Source: Allocoleopsis sp036703385
GTDB taxonomy: Bacteria > Cyanobacteriota > Cyanobacteriia > Cyanobacteriales > Coleofasciculaceae
DNA: 30,099 nucleotides
Assembly: GCF_036703385.1 (NCBI RefSeq)
Contig: NZ_DATNPA010000242.1
Location: 1-30,099, forward strand
Direction: 5' to 3'
A model generated the notes under the pieces. It ran no database searches. It had not been told where the DNA came from and worked only from the letters and a program-made list of their open reading frames with translations. Below are positions 1 through 8,055 of the stretch, in pieces (position 1 is the stretch's first letter; each line of letters begins with the position of its first letter). The position numbers and the translations under genes were made by a program.

Positions 1-1
1 A

Positions 2-136
2 GAATCGGGTTTGGTTTTGGTATCTACCAGCAGTCACCTCGTCGATTATATCATTGCACAGATGAGCCTGTTGTCTCAGGAGGGATTGGCCTCTGTCCTG
101 AGAGCGATCGCATCTCGCATGGCGGCGGATGAATAA
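2..136 (+). CDS. 3' end of an unidentified protein (partial)
   Basis: An open frame enters from the left edge and stops at TAA 134-136, giving about 44 residues ending in SRMAADE. The visible tail is amphipathic (it includes LVLVSTSSHLVDYIIAQM) and looks like a real protein C-terminus, with a HIP1-like site inside. A second frame (1-132) is also open over this short stretch, so the assignment rests on protein-like composition only. I do not recognise the family. The next gene follows on the same strand after 76 bp that contain a good -10 box, so the two are probably separate transcription units. Confidence 0.4.
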   Translation, partial: ESGLVLVSTSSHLVDYIIAQMSLLSQEGLASVLRAIASRMAADE

Positions 137-184
137 CTTTCCAGTGAAAACAGGTGAAGCTGAGTCTTGCACCATGCCCTCGCC

Positions 185-190
185 TATAAT
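185..190 (+). promoter_or_regulatory. Candidate -10 box upstream of the channel gene
   Basis: A perfect TATAAT lies 22 bp before the ATG at 213. The nearest TTG-containing hexamer (TTGCAC at 167-172) is only 12 bp upstream, too close for a normal -35 element, so recognition would depend on the -10 or on an activator. The call rests on the -10 match and position alone. Confidence 0.4.
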
Positions 191-212
191 CGAAGCTAAA
201 TTAGCTTGACAA

Positions 213-2288
213 ATGGCGAAAACAATGGAAAAAGCTGCGAATTCTCAGCAGCGTTCCAATGCCTCTCCGATAAAATTAAACCGTTTTTTGGTCTGTGGGC
301 TGGGCAGTTTGGGTCAGCAATGTGTCGTCGCTCTCAAAGGATTTGGGGTTAGTATCATTGCCATCGAGGAAGCGCAGCCCAGGCATTGGGAAATTCCTGA
401 TATACCCAACCTATTAGAAGATCTAGTCATCGGCGATTGTCGCCAAGAGAGTGTTTTAAAGCAAGCCAAGATTCAGCAGTGTCGAGCCGTCCTTTTGGTC
501 ACCAGTAGTGAACGCATCAATACAGAAGCCGCCTTTGCTGCACGACTTTTGAATCCCCACACCCGTTTAGTGGTGCGTTCTGCCAAAGAAAATCTCAATG
601 AACTGTTGAGCAAACACCTGGGGAATTTTGTTTCCTTTGATCCGACTCAGCTTCCTGTAACGGCGTTTGCTCTTGCCGCGATGGGAACCATGACCTTGGG
701 TTTTTTCAACCTGGAAGGGCATCAACTGCGGGTGGTGAAGCGTTACATCCAATCAGGTGGGCCGTTTTGCAGACGATTGGTGTACGAACTCAACAGTTCC
801 ACACGTCGAGTTCTGAGTCACATGCCCAACTCATCTAGGATGGTTACGGGGTTTCACCAGTGGGAACCGAATGCCCTTGTGCAGGCGGGAGACACGATTG
901 TTTACGTTGAAGTGACCGAAAAATTGTCTAGCCGTTCTGAAAAACGAGTAACGGAGACGAAGCGAGAACGGCGACAATTTTTGCAAGCCATTGTTCAGGG
1001 TCTAAGTTGGCTAAATCTCAAACGCAAGCTCATCCAATTGTGGCAATCCACCTACCAGCATCAGGTGCGGCGGGTTGCGATTGTCAGCGGGATTACGGTG
1101 TTGTTCCTGTGGCTGTTGGGAGCATTGTTGTATCGGTTGTACTATCCCAACATGAGTACGGTCAATGCTTTGTACACAACGGCAATCCTGCTGTTGGGAG
1201 GCTTTGGAGACCTTTTCGGCGGGTTTAACTTTACAATTCCGGTGCCTTGGTGGTTGCAGTTGATGAGTCTGGGACTGGGTTTGGCAGGCACGGCTTTTGT
1301 GGGGGTGTTGTATGCGCTGCTCACAGAAATGCTCTTAAGCGCTAGATTCCAGTTTTTAAAGCGCCGTCCGCCCGTGCCGCTACAAGACCATGTGGTGGTG
1401 ATTGGATTAGGCCGCGTCGGTCAGGGGGTGGCAGGGATGTTGCAAGAATTTAAGCAATCGGTGGTAGGGATTACCAATACAGAGCTTGATGCCAATATTT
1501 TACCGAAACTTCCCGTAATTACGGGAAATTTTGCCGAAGCGTTGAAGATGGCGAATCTGCCTACGGCAAAAAGCGTCTTAGTGGCAATGGATGATGAGAT
1601 GCTGAATCTAGAAGTCGGGCTGATGGCACATGCGGCGAATCCAACGGGTGGTTTAGTCATCCGGACTTTCGAGGAAGGCTTGAGTAAGAATTTGGCACAG
1701 TTATTGCCCGATGCCCAAGTCTTGTGTGCTTATGCTTTGGCAGCAGAAGCGTTTGCGGGGGCGGCGTTTGGGGAAAATATTGATAACCTGTTTCGCCTGG
1801 ATAACCAAACCATCCTGGTGACGGAGTACCACATTGAAATCAATGATACGCTCAATGGGTTGCTGTTGGCAGAAGTAGCCTATGGCTACGGCGTGGTTCC
1901 CATGCTTTACCAAAGAGGGCATGAAACACCTACATTTATGCCATCTGATGATATCCGTTTAGCGATTGGCGATCGCATGGTGGTTTTAGCCACCAGTATT
2001 GGTTTACGACGCGTTGAAGAAGGGTTCAAGAGCATTCTGCCCAAACGCTGGCGAGTGCTGGTAGAGAAAGCAATGAACCCAGAGGCGATTTTTGAGGGAG
2101 CGAATGCGATCGCGCGAATTTCCGGCTGTGACCTCAGCACCGCTAGAGCCTTAATGCACAAATTACCAGGGGTATTGCAAGTCCCCCTGTACAAACACCA
2201 AGCTCAACGCCTCGTGCGATCGCTCAAACAGGCTCAGGTGAGAGCTCGCCTGATAGCAATTACAGAAAAACTGATAACTGATAGCTGA
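213..2288 (+). CDS. Two-RCK (TrkA-N) potassium-channel-like membrane protein
   Basis: Predicted inner-membrane ion channel of 691 residues gated by NAD-binding RCK domains. The first Rossmann/TrkA-N domain starts at about residue 24 (CGLGSLGQ, 28-35). Two hydrophobic helices (about 287-311 and 347-372) flank a pore-like loop (318-336). A second Rossmann domain starts at about 392 (VVVIGLGRVGQG), and a further regulatory part extends to the end. Family knowledge: RCK domains gate K+ channels by binding nucleotides or ions. Oddities: one RCK lies before the pore, and the filter position reads L-G-G-F-G-D (328-333) instead of TVGYGD, so selectivity is uncertain. The start at 213 has no clear Shine-Dalgarno; ATG 225 is an alternative. 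The last codons and stop lie inside a CTGATAA heptamer array. Confidence 0.8.
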   Translation: MAKTMEKAANSQQRSNASPIKLNRFLVCGLGSLGQQCVVALKGFGVSIIAIEEAQPRHWEIPDIPNLLEDLVIGDCRQESVLKQAKIQQCRAVLLVTSSERINTEAAFAARLLNPHTRLVVRSAKENLNELLSKHLGNFVSFDPTQLPVTAFALAAMGTMTLGFFNLEGHQLRVVKRYIQSGGPFCRRLVYELNSSTRRVLSHMPNSSRMVTGFHQWEPNALVQAGDTIVYVEVTEKLSSRSEKRVTETKRERRQFLQAIVQGLSWLNLKRKLIQLWQSTYQHQVRRVAIVSGITVLFLWLLGALLYRLYYPNMSTVNALYTTAILLLGGFGDLFGGFNFTIPVPWWLQLMSLGLGLAGTAFVGVLYALLTEMLLSARFQFLKRRPPVPLQDHVVVIGLGRVGQGVAGMLQEFKQSVVGITNTELDANILPKLPVITGNFAEALKMANLPTAKSVLVAMDDEMLNLEVGLMAHAANPTGGLVIRTFEEGLSKNLAQLLPDAQVLCAYALAAEAFAGAAFGENIDNLFRLDNQTILVTEYHIEINDTLNGLLLAEVAYGYGVVPMLYQRGHETPTFMPSDDIRLAIGDRMVVLATSIGLRRVEEGFKSILPKRWRVLVEKAMNPEAIFEGANAIARISGCDLSTARALMHKLPGVLQVPLYKHQAQRLVRSLKQAQVRARLIAITEKLITDS

Positions 2289-2294
2289 TAACTG
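2271..2294. repeat. CTGATAA heptamer array over a stop codon
   Basis: Three 7-bp units (CTGATAA, CTGATAG, CTGATAA) plus a partial CTG. The array encodes the last residues of the channel gene and supplies its TGA stop at 2286-2288. It resembles the short tandemly repeated repetitive (STRR) sequences described in filamentous cyanobacteria. Confidence 0.75.
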
Positions 2295-2378
2295 CTCATT
2301 GCTTGAACCCTCCCAAAAGCTGCCAGGAGGACGCTAAATTTGTAATGCTCAACTCGCTAACTCAAGGTAAATAAGCTG

Positions 2379-3263
2379 ATGCAGAAATGGATTCCACAAG
2401 TTATAACCATCCTGGGAGTAACCGTTGCTTTTAGTGCCTTGCCTCCCGTCGCTCAGGCTCAACCCTCACAGACAGTGCAGGTACAATCTCAGCCTTCTAT
2501 TGATAACACAACGGCTCCTGAAGCGAATAGCCAACTGAGTAATCAACCCGATTTAGCCCTTTTAGCCAAAACCGTTGCCAATTTTGTTAAAAGTGAGCGC
2601 TATCAGACGGAGTCTGAACTGCAATTAAATGCTACATCATCAGGTACAACGGTTAGGTCTTCTGCACAGGTCAAAACTCTTGCTCAATCTCCGCAGCAGT
2701 TTCGCTCAGAAATTACTTTCGGTACACCAGGCAGTTCTGGTGGAAGACGATATCTTGTCGTCTCTAATGGTAAGCAGGTGTGGATTTATCGCCCTGATTT
2801 AAAGCAATATGCTGTCAGCGATTACGCCAGTTTTAACAAATCCGATAATTCATTTTTAATCGGGATGTCCTCTTCTTTATTTTTAGAAATAGCACCAGAA
2901 TTTAAACCGCTCAGGGTACAAGGTTCAATTTCAGACCAGAAGATCCGCGAAATTTTGGCAGAAATGCTGCGTTCTGAAAAAACTAATCTCAAGGGTGATC
3001 GGCGTAGCATTGAAGGACGAGACTACTATGTTTACGAGTATACAGATACCAAAGAAGGATATACAATCAACGCTCTGGTCGCACCCGATCAGGCAACTGT
3101 GGAGCAGATACGAATTGTTAGCCAATCAGAAGGTGTAGATGTCGTAATCAACGAAAAAATTTTGCGTCGAGTTGAGAATCCTGCGATCGCACCTGATACC
3201 TTCAATTTTTCGCCACCTCAAGGAGCGAAGAAGGTAAAATCCATTTCTTTAGAACCGTTTTAA
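2379..3263 (+). CDS. Secreted LolA-like / DUF2092-like protein
   Basis: A 294-residue exported protein with a clear signal peptide: a basic start (MQKW), a hydrophobic stretch at 7-22, and cleavage after AQA near residue 27. After a Gln/Ser/Thr-rich linker, the body from about 55 onward has the pattern of the LolA-like fold (outer-membrane lipoprotein carrier relatives): an N-terminal helix (LALLAKTVANFVKSERYQ), then alternating strands with phrases such as FRSEITFG, VVSNGKQVWIY and YYVYEYTD. It probably acts in the periplasm, binding or carrying a lipid-like ligand; that role is inferred from fold resemblance. It follows the channel gene by 90 bp on the same strand. AAGGT about 10 nt before ATG 2379 is a weak ribosome site. 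Confidence 0.65.
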   Translation: MQKWIPQVITILGVTVAFSALPPVAQAQPSQTVQVQSQPSIDNTTAPEANSQLSNQPDLALLAKTVANFVKSERYQTESELQLNATSSGTTVRSSAQVKTLAQSPQQFRSEITFGTPGSSGGRRYLVVSNGKQVWIYRPDLKQYAVSDYASFNKSDNSFLIGMSSSLFLEIAPEFKPLRVQGSISDQKIREILAEMLRSEKTNLKGDRRSIEGRDYYVYEYTDTKEGYTINALVAPDQATVEQIRIVSQSEGVDVVINEKILRRVENPAIAPDTFNFSPPQGAKKVKSISLEPF

Positions 3264-3430
3264 GTGATGTACATTGAACGGCTAAGTGGATTGCGATCGC
3301 CGATTACTTCATGTCCAGGAACTAGAGGATAGGAAGAAATTCCGTAAAATTCCCGTAGCACTGACCCTGTCAATACGCCTAACATCATTTGTGAGTACTT
3401 ACCATCCAACCCCAGATAGCAGGTTTAACG

Positions 3431-4357
3431 ATGGCAAAACCGCACTATGAAGGCTATACAACAGAGAAACACACCGTTTTACTCCGGGAAAACTTTGGCA
3501 GTGCGAATGTCTATGCCAAAAATACCCAATCAATTCTGAATCAAGCAACAGGCTTTATCAATGCCTATGATTTCACCTTAAATCCTTATCGGGGTTGCCA
3601 ATACGGATGCAGTTATTGCTATGCCGCCGCCTTCAGCCCTAACAGCAATATGCGCCAAGATTGGGGCAATTGGGTGATTATCAAGCAAAATGCAGCAGAA
3701 CTTTTGCAAAAAGAGCTAGCCAGATGGTATCCAAACAATCCTGATAAGCTTCCTAGAATTTACATGAGTAGCGTTACCGATCCCTATCAACCGATTGAAT
3801 CCAAAGAAGGACTCACGCGACAGTTGTTAGAGGTGATGCTTGAATATGCACCCATCCTAATTCTGGTTATTCAAACTCGTAGCCCAATGATTACCAAGGA
3901 TATCGATTTATTGCAACGGTTTAAGAATCTGCGGATCAACATGAGTATCCCCACCGGAAGCGAAGCGGTAAGGAAAGATTTTGAACCCCGATCACCCAGC
4001 ATCAAAGCCAGACTCAATGCCGTTCAGAAAATTAAGCAAAGAATTGACCCTTTAAAGGGGTATGTGCCAAAGTTATCAATTACTATAACTCCAACGCTTC
4101 CCACTCCTTTGGATGAGCAGGAAGTCTTCATTAATCAGTTAAAAATTGCTGATCGCGTGGTGATTCAAGAATTTCATGCGAGTTCTGGGCGATCCCTTGT
4201 GGCATCAACCCGCGAAGAAGCTTTGGCACTCAAGCGCAAATATGCCTGGTGGTATGACAACGAAGAGAAAAGTTACCAGCAGTTTAAGCATAAGTTAGCC
4301 TCTATGCTCACTGATATTCAGATTATGGAAGGAAAAGAAGGTTTTGGTTATGAGTAA
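3431..4357 (+). CDS. Radical SAM protein, SPL-like / Rv2578c-type family
   Basis: A 308-residue cytosolic enzyme with the iron-sulfur motif C56-x3-C60-x2-C63 (GCQYGCSYCYA), the signature of radical S-adenosylmethionine enzymes. The phrases NPYRGC before the cluster and MSSVTDPYQPIE about 60 residues later are typical of the subfamily often annotated as 'PA0069/Rv2578c family' or spore-photoproduct-lyase-like, whose substrate is not established. The ATG at 3431 gives the usual N-terminus. The gene overlaps the next one by 8 bp (ATG 4350 lies inside the last codons), so the two are almost certainly co-translated. No twitch or SPASM-like extra cysteine cluster was seen at the C-terminus. Confidence 0.8.
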   Translation: MAKPHYEGYTTEKHTVLLRENFGSANVYAKNTQSILNQATGFINAYDFTLNPYRGCQYGCSYCYAAAFSPNSNMRQDWGNWVIIKQNAAELLQKELARWYPNNPDKLPRIYMSSVTDPYQPIESKEGLTRQLLEVMLEYAPILILVIQTRSPMITKDIDLLQRFKNLRINMSIPTGSEAVRKDFEPRSPSIKARLNAVQKIKQRIDPLKGYVPKLSITITPTLPTPLDEQEVFINQLKIADRVVIQEFHASSGRSLVASTREEALALKRKYAWWYDNEEKSYQQFKHKLASMLTDIQIMEGKEGFGYE

Positions 4358-5669
4358 TCCGCTTGCTCACTGGTGGCGATCATATCAGTTTCGTAATGCA
4401 CTACACCAAGGTAATGAGCGACGAGCACAGCATATCTTGCAAGAAATTGAAAAGTCTAGTGCCAAACTATCCTGGTTAGAACAGCTATTTAGGAAGAAAC
4501 TACAGTCCGAGCAATCCTTAGCTTTCTACAAGAGAGAATTCACCTCTTTATCTGGGCGTCTCAACCCAGCCTTACAGAAGCTCGAAGAATTAGAGCAACA
4601 ACAAAATGGTAATAAGCAGGAGAAAAGTTTATTACTTCCCGATGAAAATTTTATTCAATTTGTACAAAATAAATTTAATTTTATTGAGCATGATGATTTT
4701 AAACTGCAATCTACAGGTATAGAGAAAGGTGTATTTGATGATTTTGAAAAAGAATTAGTCAATTTTTTAAAAACCGAACTTGAAAAACGTCCTAAAGATA
4801 CGCTTGCAGCCGAGTTACAAGACGCTATCAAAGACATTGAAGGATTAAAACATGGAGTAGACCCTCAATATAGTTTTAATTTAAGTTCTCATGTTTATTT
4901 AATAAAGTACTTTTTAGAAAATGTTTATTGTACTTATATAGCATGGTTTTTAGTTTATAAAGCAAGTTTAATTTCCAAGACTATCAAAATTCTAGATATT
5001 GCAGCTGGTCCTGGAACAGTTGCTTACGGACTGGCTTTGTTGTTACAGAGTAGTAGTGGTTTCTTCCCCATGCCTAAGATGCATATCTCTTACTACTCTT
5101 TAGAAAAACAATCTTTATTACAATTTCGCGGACTACAGTTTTGGAGAAGGTATATAGAACCACAACTTATTCCTATCAATGCTTACTTTAGGTTTGATAC
5201 AACAGATATTTTTGATTACAGCAATAAATCTCAAAAGCTTCCTGAAGGATTTTTCGATTTTATCGTGATTTCTCACTGCTTCTTTTATGAAGCACAGCAG
5301 AGAATCGATTCTCATAATATTTACAAAAATATTTTTCAAAATAATTTAAGAACAGGAGGTTATGTTTTGTTAATAGTGCAGGGTACCAAGCTATTCAAGA
5401 CCTATAATGTTCGCCAAACTGAAGACATTATTCAAGAACAGAACGTTATTAACCTGTTTCTTGAGGAATTAGGATTAAGGCTAGAGTGGTACAAATACCT
5501 TACATCAACCGATAAGAGAATCCCTACATTTGGGGCTGAGTTTGCCAAATTTGCCACAGATAACTTACCAAAACAGAAGTATATGAACTCGTTAAAGCAG
5601 CGGTACTTGGGTCAAAAATTTGAATCAAATTACGTCATTGATGACTATGTAATTCTGGCGAAGCGATGA
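4350..5669 (+). CDS. SAM-dependent methyltransferase-like protein, unknown substrate
   Basis: A 439-residue protein read from ATG 4350. An in-frame TTG two codons upstream is less likely because GGAAAAGAAGG (4331-4341) is well spaced for the ATG. The first 200 residues are helical and charged, with no recognised domain. From about 213 there is a Rossmann methyltransferase motif I (ILDIAAGPGTVAYG). FDFIVISHCFFYE fits the motif IV position, and GGYVLLIVQG fits the following strand. It is translationally coupled to the radical SAM gene, suggesting a joint modification pathway; the substrate is unknown. From about 4650 the DNA becomes markedly AT-rich with codon use unlike its neighbours, which may mean transfer or relaxed selection. 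Confidence 0.6.
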   Translation: MSNPLAHWWRSYQFRNALHQGNERRAQHILQEIEKSSAKLSWLEQLFRKKLQSEQSLAFYKREFTSLSGRLNPALQKLEELEQQQNGNKQEKSLLLPDENFIQFVQNKFNFIEHDDFKLQSTGIEKGVFDDFEKELVNFLKTELEKRPKDTLAAELQDAIKDIEGLKHGVDPQYSFNLSSHVYLIKYFLENVYCTYIAWFLVYKASLISKTIKILDIAAGPGTVAYGLALLLQSSSGFFPMPKMHISYYSLEKQSLLQFRGLQFWRRYIEPQLIPINAYFRFDTTDIFDYSNKSQKLPEGFFDFIVISHCFFYEAQQRIDSHNIYKNIFQNNLRTGGYVLLIVQGTKLFKTYNVRQTEDIIQEQNVINLFLEELGLRLEWYKYLTSTDKRIPTFGAEFAKFATDNLPKQKYMNSLKQRYLGQKFESNYVIDDYVILAKR

Positions 5670-5813
5670 CTATCAATTTAATTAACTCTACTACTATTAG
5701 CTTCCCCTTTGAAGCCGGAACTCATACGAGGAGCTTGAAGGGATCAGCGCAATACCTCTGTCAATGACTAATCATCCACTGAAGCATGGAATAGGGTAAG
5801 CTAAGAAGCTGAA

Positions 5814-5828
5814 GATTCTTGAAGAATC
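5814..5828. promoter_or_regulatory. Perfect 7-1-7 palindrome upstream of pentapeptide gene
   Basis: GATTCTTGAAGAATC is a perfect inverted repeat with a one-base centre, ending 33 bp before the pentapeptide-repeat gene. Its size and place suit a dimeric repressor or activator site. The regulator is unknown. An A-rich stretch follows, so it could also be a small hairpin in the leader. Confidence 0.35.
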
Positions 5829-5861
5829 GTAAAAAAAAGTAAAGCGATCGTTAAAATTTAG

Positions 5862-6365
5862 ATGATCATGAGATACTTTCATCCACTAGCGGCATTCCTA
5901 TTGGCACTCATTCTTCTTTTCTTCCCCCTATCGGCACAAGCGGCAAGTTCTTCGTCGATTTCTCGCTCCGTTGGCAAGGGGGAACTCACGGGCAAAGATT
6001 TTTCCAGTCAAAGCTTGATTGGGCAAGAGTTTACCAGCGTCAATCTGGAGCAAACCAACTTTAGCAATGCAGATTTACGGAATGTGGTGTTTAGCAGTTC
6101 AACCCTAAAGCAGGCTTCTTTGCATGGGGCAGATTTTACCAGTGGAATTGCTTATCTGTCTGACTTCACCGGAGCCGATTTGAGCGATGCCGTTTTGACG
6201 GAAGCGATTATGTTGCGTTCTCGCTTTGATGAGGCAGACATCACCGGGACTGACTTCACAGATGCCGTTTTAGATGGTGTTCAGATCAAAAAACTCTGCG
6301 CTAGAGCAACGGGTGTTAATTCCAAAACAGGTGTGGCGACTCGTGAGTCTTTAGGATGCAAGTAA
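5862..6365 (+). CDS. Secreted pentapeptide-repeat protein (thylakoid-lumen type)
   Basis: A 167-residue protein with a signal peptide (hydrophobic core at 9-26, cleavage after AQA near residue 28) followed by pentapeptide repeats of the A(D/N)Lxx type from about 41 to 140 (for example ADLRNVVF, ADFTSG, ADLSDAVL, ADITGTDF). These fold into a right-handed beta helix. The C-terminal tail with two cysteines (KKLCARATG and ESLGCK) resembles that of predicted thylakoid-lumen pentapeptide proteins of cyanobacteria and plants; a disulfide is plausible. The biochemical role of this group is not established. The start may be ATG 5862 or ATG 5868. ureD begins 27 bp downstream on the same strand, so read-through into ureD is possible. 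Confidence 0.8.
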   Translation: MIMRYFHPLAAFLLALILLFFPLSAQAASSSSISRSVGKGELTGKDFSSQSLIGQEFTSVNLEQTNFSNADLRNVVFSSSTLKQASLHGADFTSGIAYLSDFTGADLSDAVLTEAIMLRSRFDEADITGTDFTDAVLDGVQIKKLCARATGVNSKTGVATRESLGCK

Positions 6366-6392
6366 GGCGAGAACTGATGAGGAGATAAGGAG

Positions 6393-7271
6393 ATGGGGGG
6401 AGGGACAGAGGTATGTTTACCAGGATGGCATGGCAGCTTGGAATTAGTCTATGTCCATCAGCACAACGGGACTCAGCTAACTCATGCCCAAATGCAAGCG
6501 CCTTTAAAGGTGCAGCGATCGTTTTATCCGGAGGGTTCAGCGGTGTGCCATAGTGTGGTGTTACATACTGCTGGGGGTGTTGTAGGGAGCGATCGCCTCT
6601 CCCAAACCATCCACCTGTCTCCCCGCGCCCATGCCTTAATCACAACCGCTGCCGCCAGTAAAATTTACGGCAGTAGGGGCAGAACTCGTACCTCTCCCGA
6701 AGGACAAGAAGCAAGACAAACCATTCATATTCAAATAGATACAGACGCATGTTTAGAATGGTTGCCCCAGGAAACGATTGTGTTTGATGGTGCAGTTTAT
6801 CAGCAAGACTTGCAGGTAGAATTAGCACCGGGAGCCAGTTGGCTGGGATGGGAAATTACACGATTTGGGCGCAGTGCCAGGGGGGAAAGATTCTTGCAAG
6901 GAGAATGGCGATCGCATACTGAAGTCTGGCAGCAAGGACGCCCCTTATGGATTGATCGGCAATGGCTACCTGCTGGGGAGGAAATCTGCAACAGTCCTCA
7001 TGGTTTAGCAGGACAGCCCATTGTGGCAAGTCTCGCTTGGGTGGGGCAAGTCGTATCACCAGAGATTGTAGAGAAAGCAAGATTACTTTGGAAAGCAGAG
7101 GAACGTCAAGGAGAAGCAGGTGTAACTCAGCTGATGTCAGGATTATTGTGCCGATATCGGGGTTCTTCCACCTCGGAGGTGAGAAACTGGTTTACGCAGG
7201 TTTGGCAGCTGCTTCGTCTGTCTTTTCTAGGACGCCCTAGTTGTCCACCACGAGTCTGGCAGAAGGGTTGA
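6393..7271 (+). CDS. ureD: Urease accessory protein UreD
   Basis: UreD (UreH) binds apo-urease and, with UreF and UreG, delivers nickel to the active site. This 292-residue protein shows the family hallmarks: WHGSLELVY at the start, APLKVQRSFYPEG, the glycine-rich HTAGGVVGSDRL, TTAAASKIYGS and WLPQETIVFDGA. ATG 6393 is supported by GAGGAG at 6379-6384, 8 nt upstream. The gene ends QKG-TGA inside a GGTTGAA repeat tract, and ureA follows after 125 bp of such repeats. The spacing is much wider than in compact ureDABC operons. Confidence 0.95.
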   Translation: MGGGTEVCLPGWHGSLELVYVHQHNGTQLTHAQMQAPLKVQRSFYPEGSAVCHSVVLHTAGGVVGSDRLSQTIHLSPRAHALITTAAASKIYGSRGRTRTSPEGQEARQTIHIQIDTDACLEWLPQETIVFDGAVYQQDLQVELAPGASWLGWEITRFGRSARGERFLQGEWRSHTEVWQQGRPLWIDRQWLPAGEEICNSPHGLAGQPIVASLAWVGQVVSPEIVEKARLLWKAEERQGEAGVTQLMSGLLCRYRGSSTSEVRNWFTQVWQLLRLSFLGRPSCPPRVWQKG

Positions 7272-7396
7272 AAGTTAGAAGGTTGAAAGTTGAAAGTTTA
7301 AAAGAGAACCCTTAACCTTTAACCTGAAAACCTTCAACCTTCAACCTAAAAACCTTCAACCTAAAAACCTTCAACCCTGAAAAACCTTCAACCCCT
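7268..7396. repeat. Heptamer repeat tract between ureD and ureA
   Basis: The left half carries GGTTGAA/AGTTGAA units and the right half the complementary AACCTTC units, so the tract can fold into a long imperfect hairpin. The TGA of ureD lies in the first GGTTGAA, and the last unit ends a few bases before the ureA ATG. It fills the whole gap and leaves no recognisable ribosome-binding site for ureA. Confidence 0.8.
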
Positions 7397-7699
7397 ATGC
7401 AACTGACGCCACAAGAAAAAGACAAATTACTCATTTTCACCGCCGCCCTGGTAGCAGAACGACGCAAGAACAAAGGATTAAAACTCAACTATCCAGAATC
7501 TGTCGCCTACATCTCAGCCGCAATCTTAGAAGGCGCGAGAGAGGGGCGTACTGTAGCAGATTTAATGAGTTATGGAACAACCCTTCTGATGCGGGATGAA
7601 GTGATGGAAGGCGTGCCAGAGATGGTACATGAGGTACAAGTGGAGGCGACATTTCCCGATGGCACCAAACTGGTTACAGTTCATGACCCAATTCGTTAG
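7397..7699 (+). CDS. ureA: Urease gamma subunit UreA
   Basis: The small structural subunit of urease (urea + water to ammonia and carbamate), 100 residues, the normal length for the separate bacterial gamma subunit. Hallmarks are MQLTPQEKDKL at the start, RRKNKGLKLNYPE, ARDE-like region EGAREGRTVADLM, VPEMVHEVQVEATFPDGTKLVTVHDPI at the end (quoted in part). The start is fixed by family length; the sequence just upstream is heptamer repeat without a Shine-Dalgarno. Its TAG stop (7697-7699) shares two bases with the TAA stop of the convergent gene downstream. ureB is not adjacent but lies about 890 bp on. Confidence 0.95.
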   Translation: MQLTPQEKDKLLIFTAALVAERRKNKGLKLNYPESVAYISAAILEGAREGRTVADLMSYGTTLLMRDEVMEGVPEMVHEVQVEATFPDGTKLVTVHDPIR

Positions 7700-8055
7700 C
7701 GGTATAGTTTCACGGTCAGCATAATTCGTAAGATGAACTGCTCTAATTCTTGTAGTTTTCTACATCTGTAACTAATCTGATGAAGCCGTTTAATCAGAGC
7801 CTCCATCTCCTGCTTCTGTGCTTGAGATTGTTCTTCCCGCTCTTTGAGACCCTCAAAACCATAGATACACTCAGTCACAGAGCCCTGAAAGGCTTCGATT
7901 TCCGCTGTCGAGAAGTTTTCCGGTTTTTCCAAAAGTTTATCGATTGAATCTAAGAGCGTTTCAATCTCGCCTCGCTTGTATATTCTCCCCTTAATAACTA
8001 GATATCTAAGGATGGCTAAATTGCCTACAATGCCTTTGAGAGTATTCATTATCAC
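7696..8055 (-). CDS. Small hypothetical helical protein
   Basis: An opposite-strand ORF of 119 residues from GTG 8055 (117 from ATG 8049). I do not recognise it. The composition is protein-like: a short N-terminal helix, charged middle (KRGEIETLLDSIDKLL) and a probable coiled coil at about 70-112 rich in Glu, Gln, Lys and Arg. There is no signal peptide or membrane segment. It is convergent with ureA, their stop codons overlapping as TTAG, and it separates ureA from ureB, which is unusual. It could be an insertion into an ancestral ure operon. It is probably a real gene because it fills the space cleanly, but no function can be inferred. Confidence 0.55.
   Translation of the reverse strand: MIMNTLKGIVGNLAILRYLVIKGRIYKRGEIETLLDSIDKLLEKPENFSTAEIEAFQGSVTECIYGFEGLKEREEQSQAQKQEMEALIKRLHQISYRCRKLQELEQFILRIMLTVKLYR

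Noticed and set aside
1..132. Alternative frame-1 partial ORF at the left edge
   Set aside because: It is open but reads as low-quality sequence rich in Gly, Arg and Ser; the frame ending at 136 looks more like protein.
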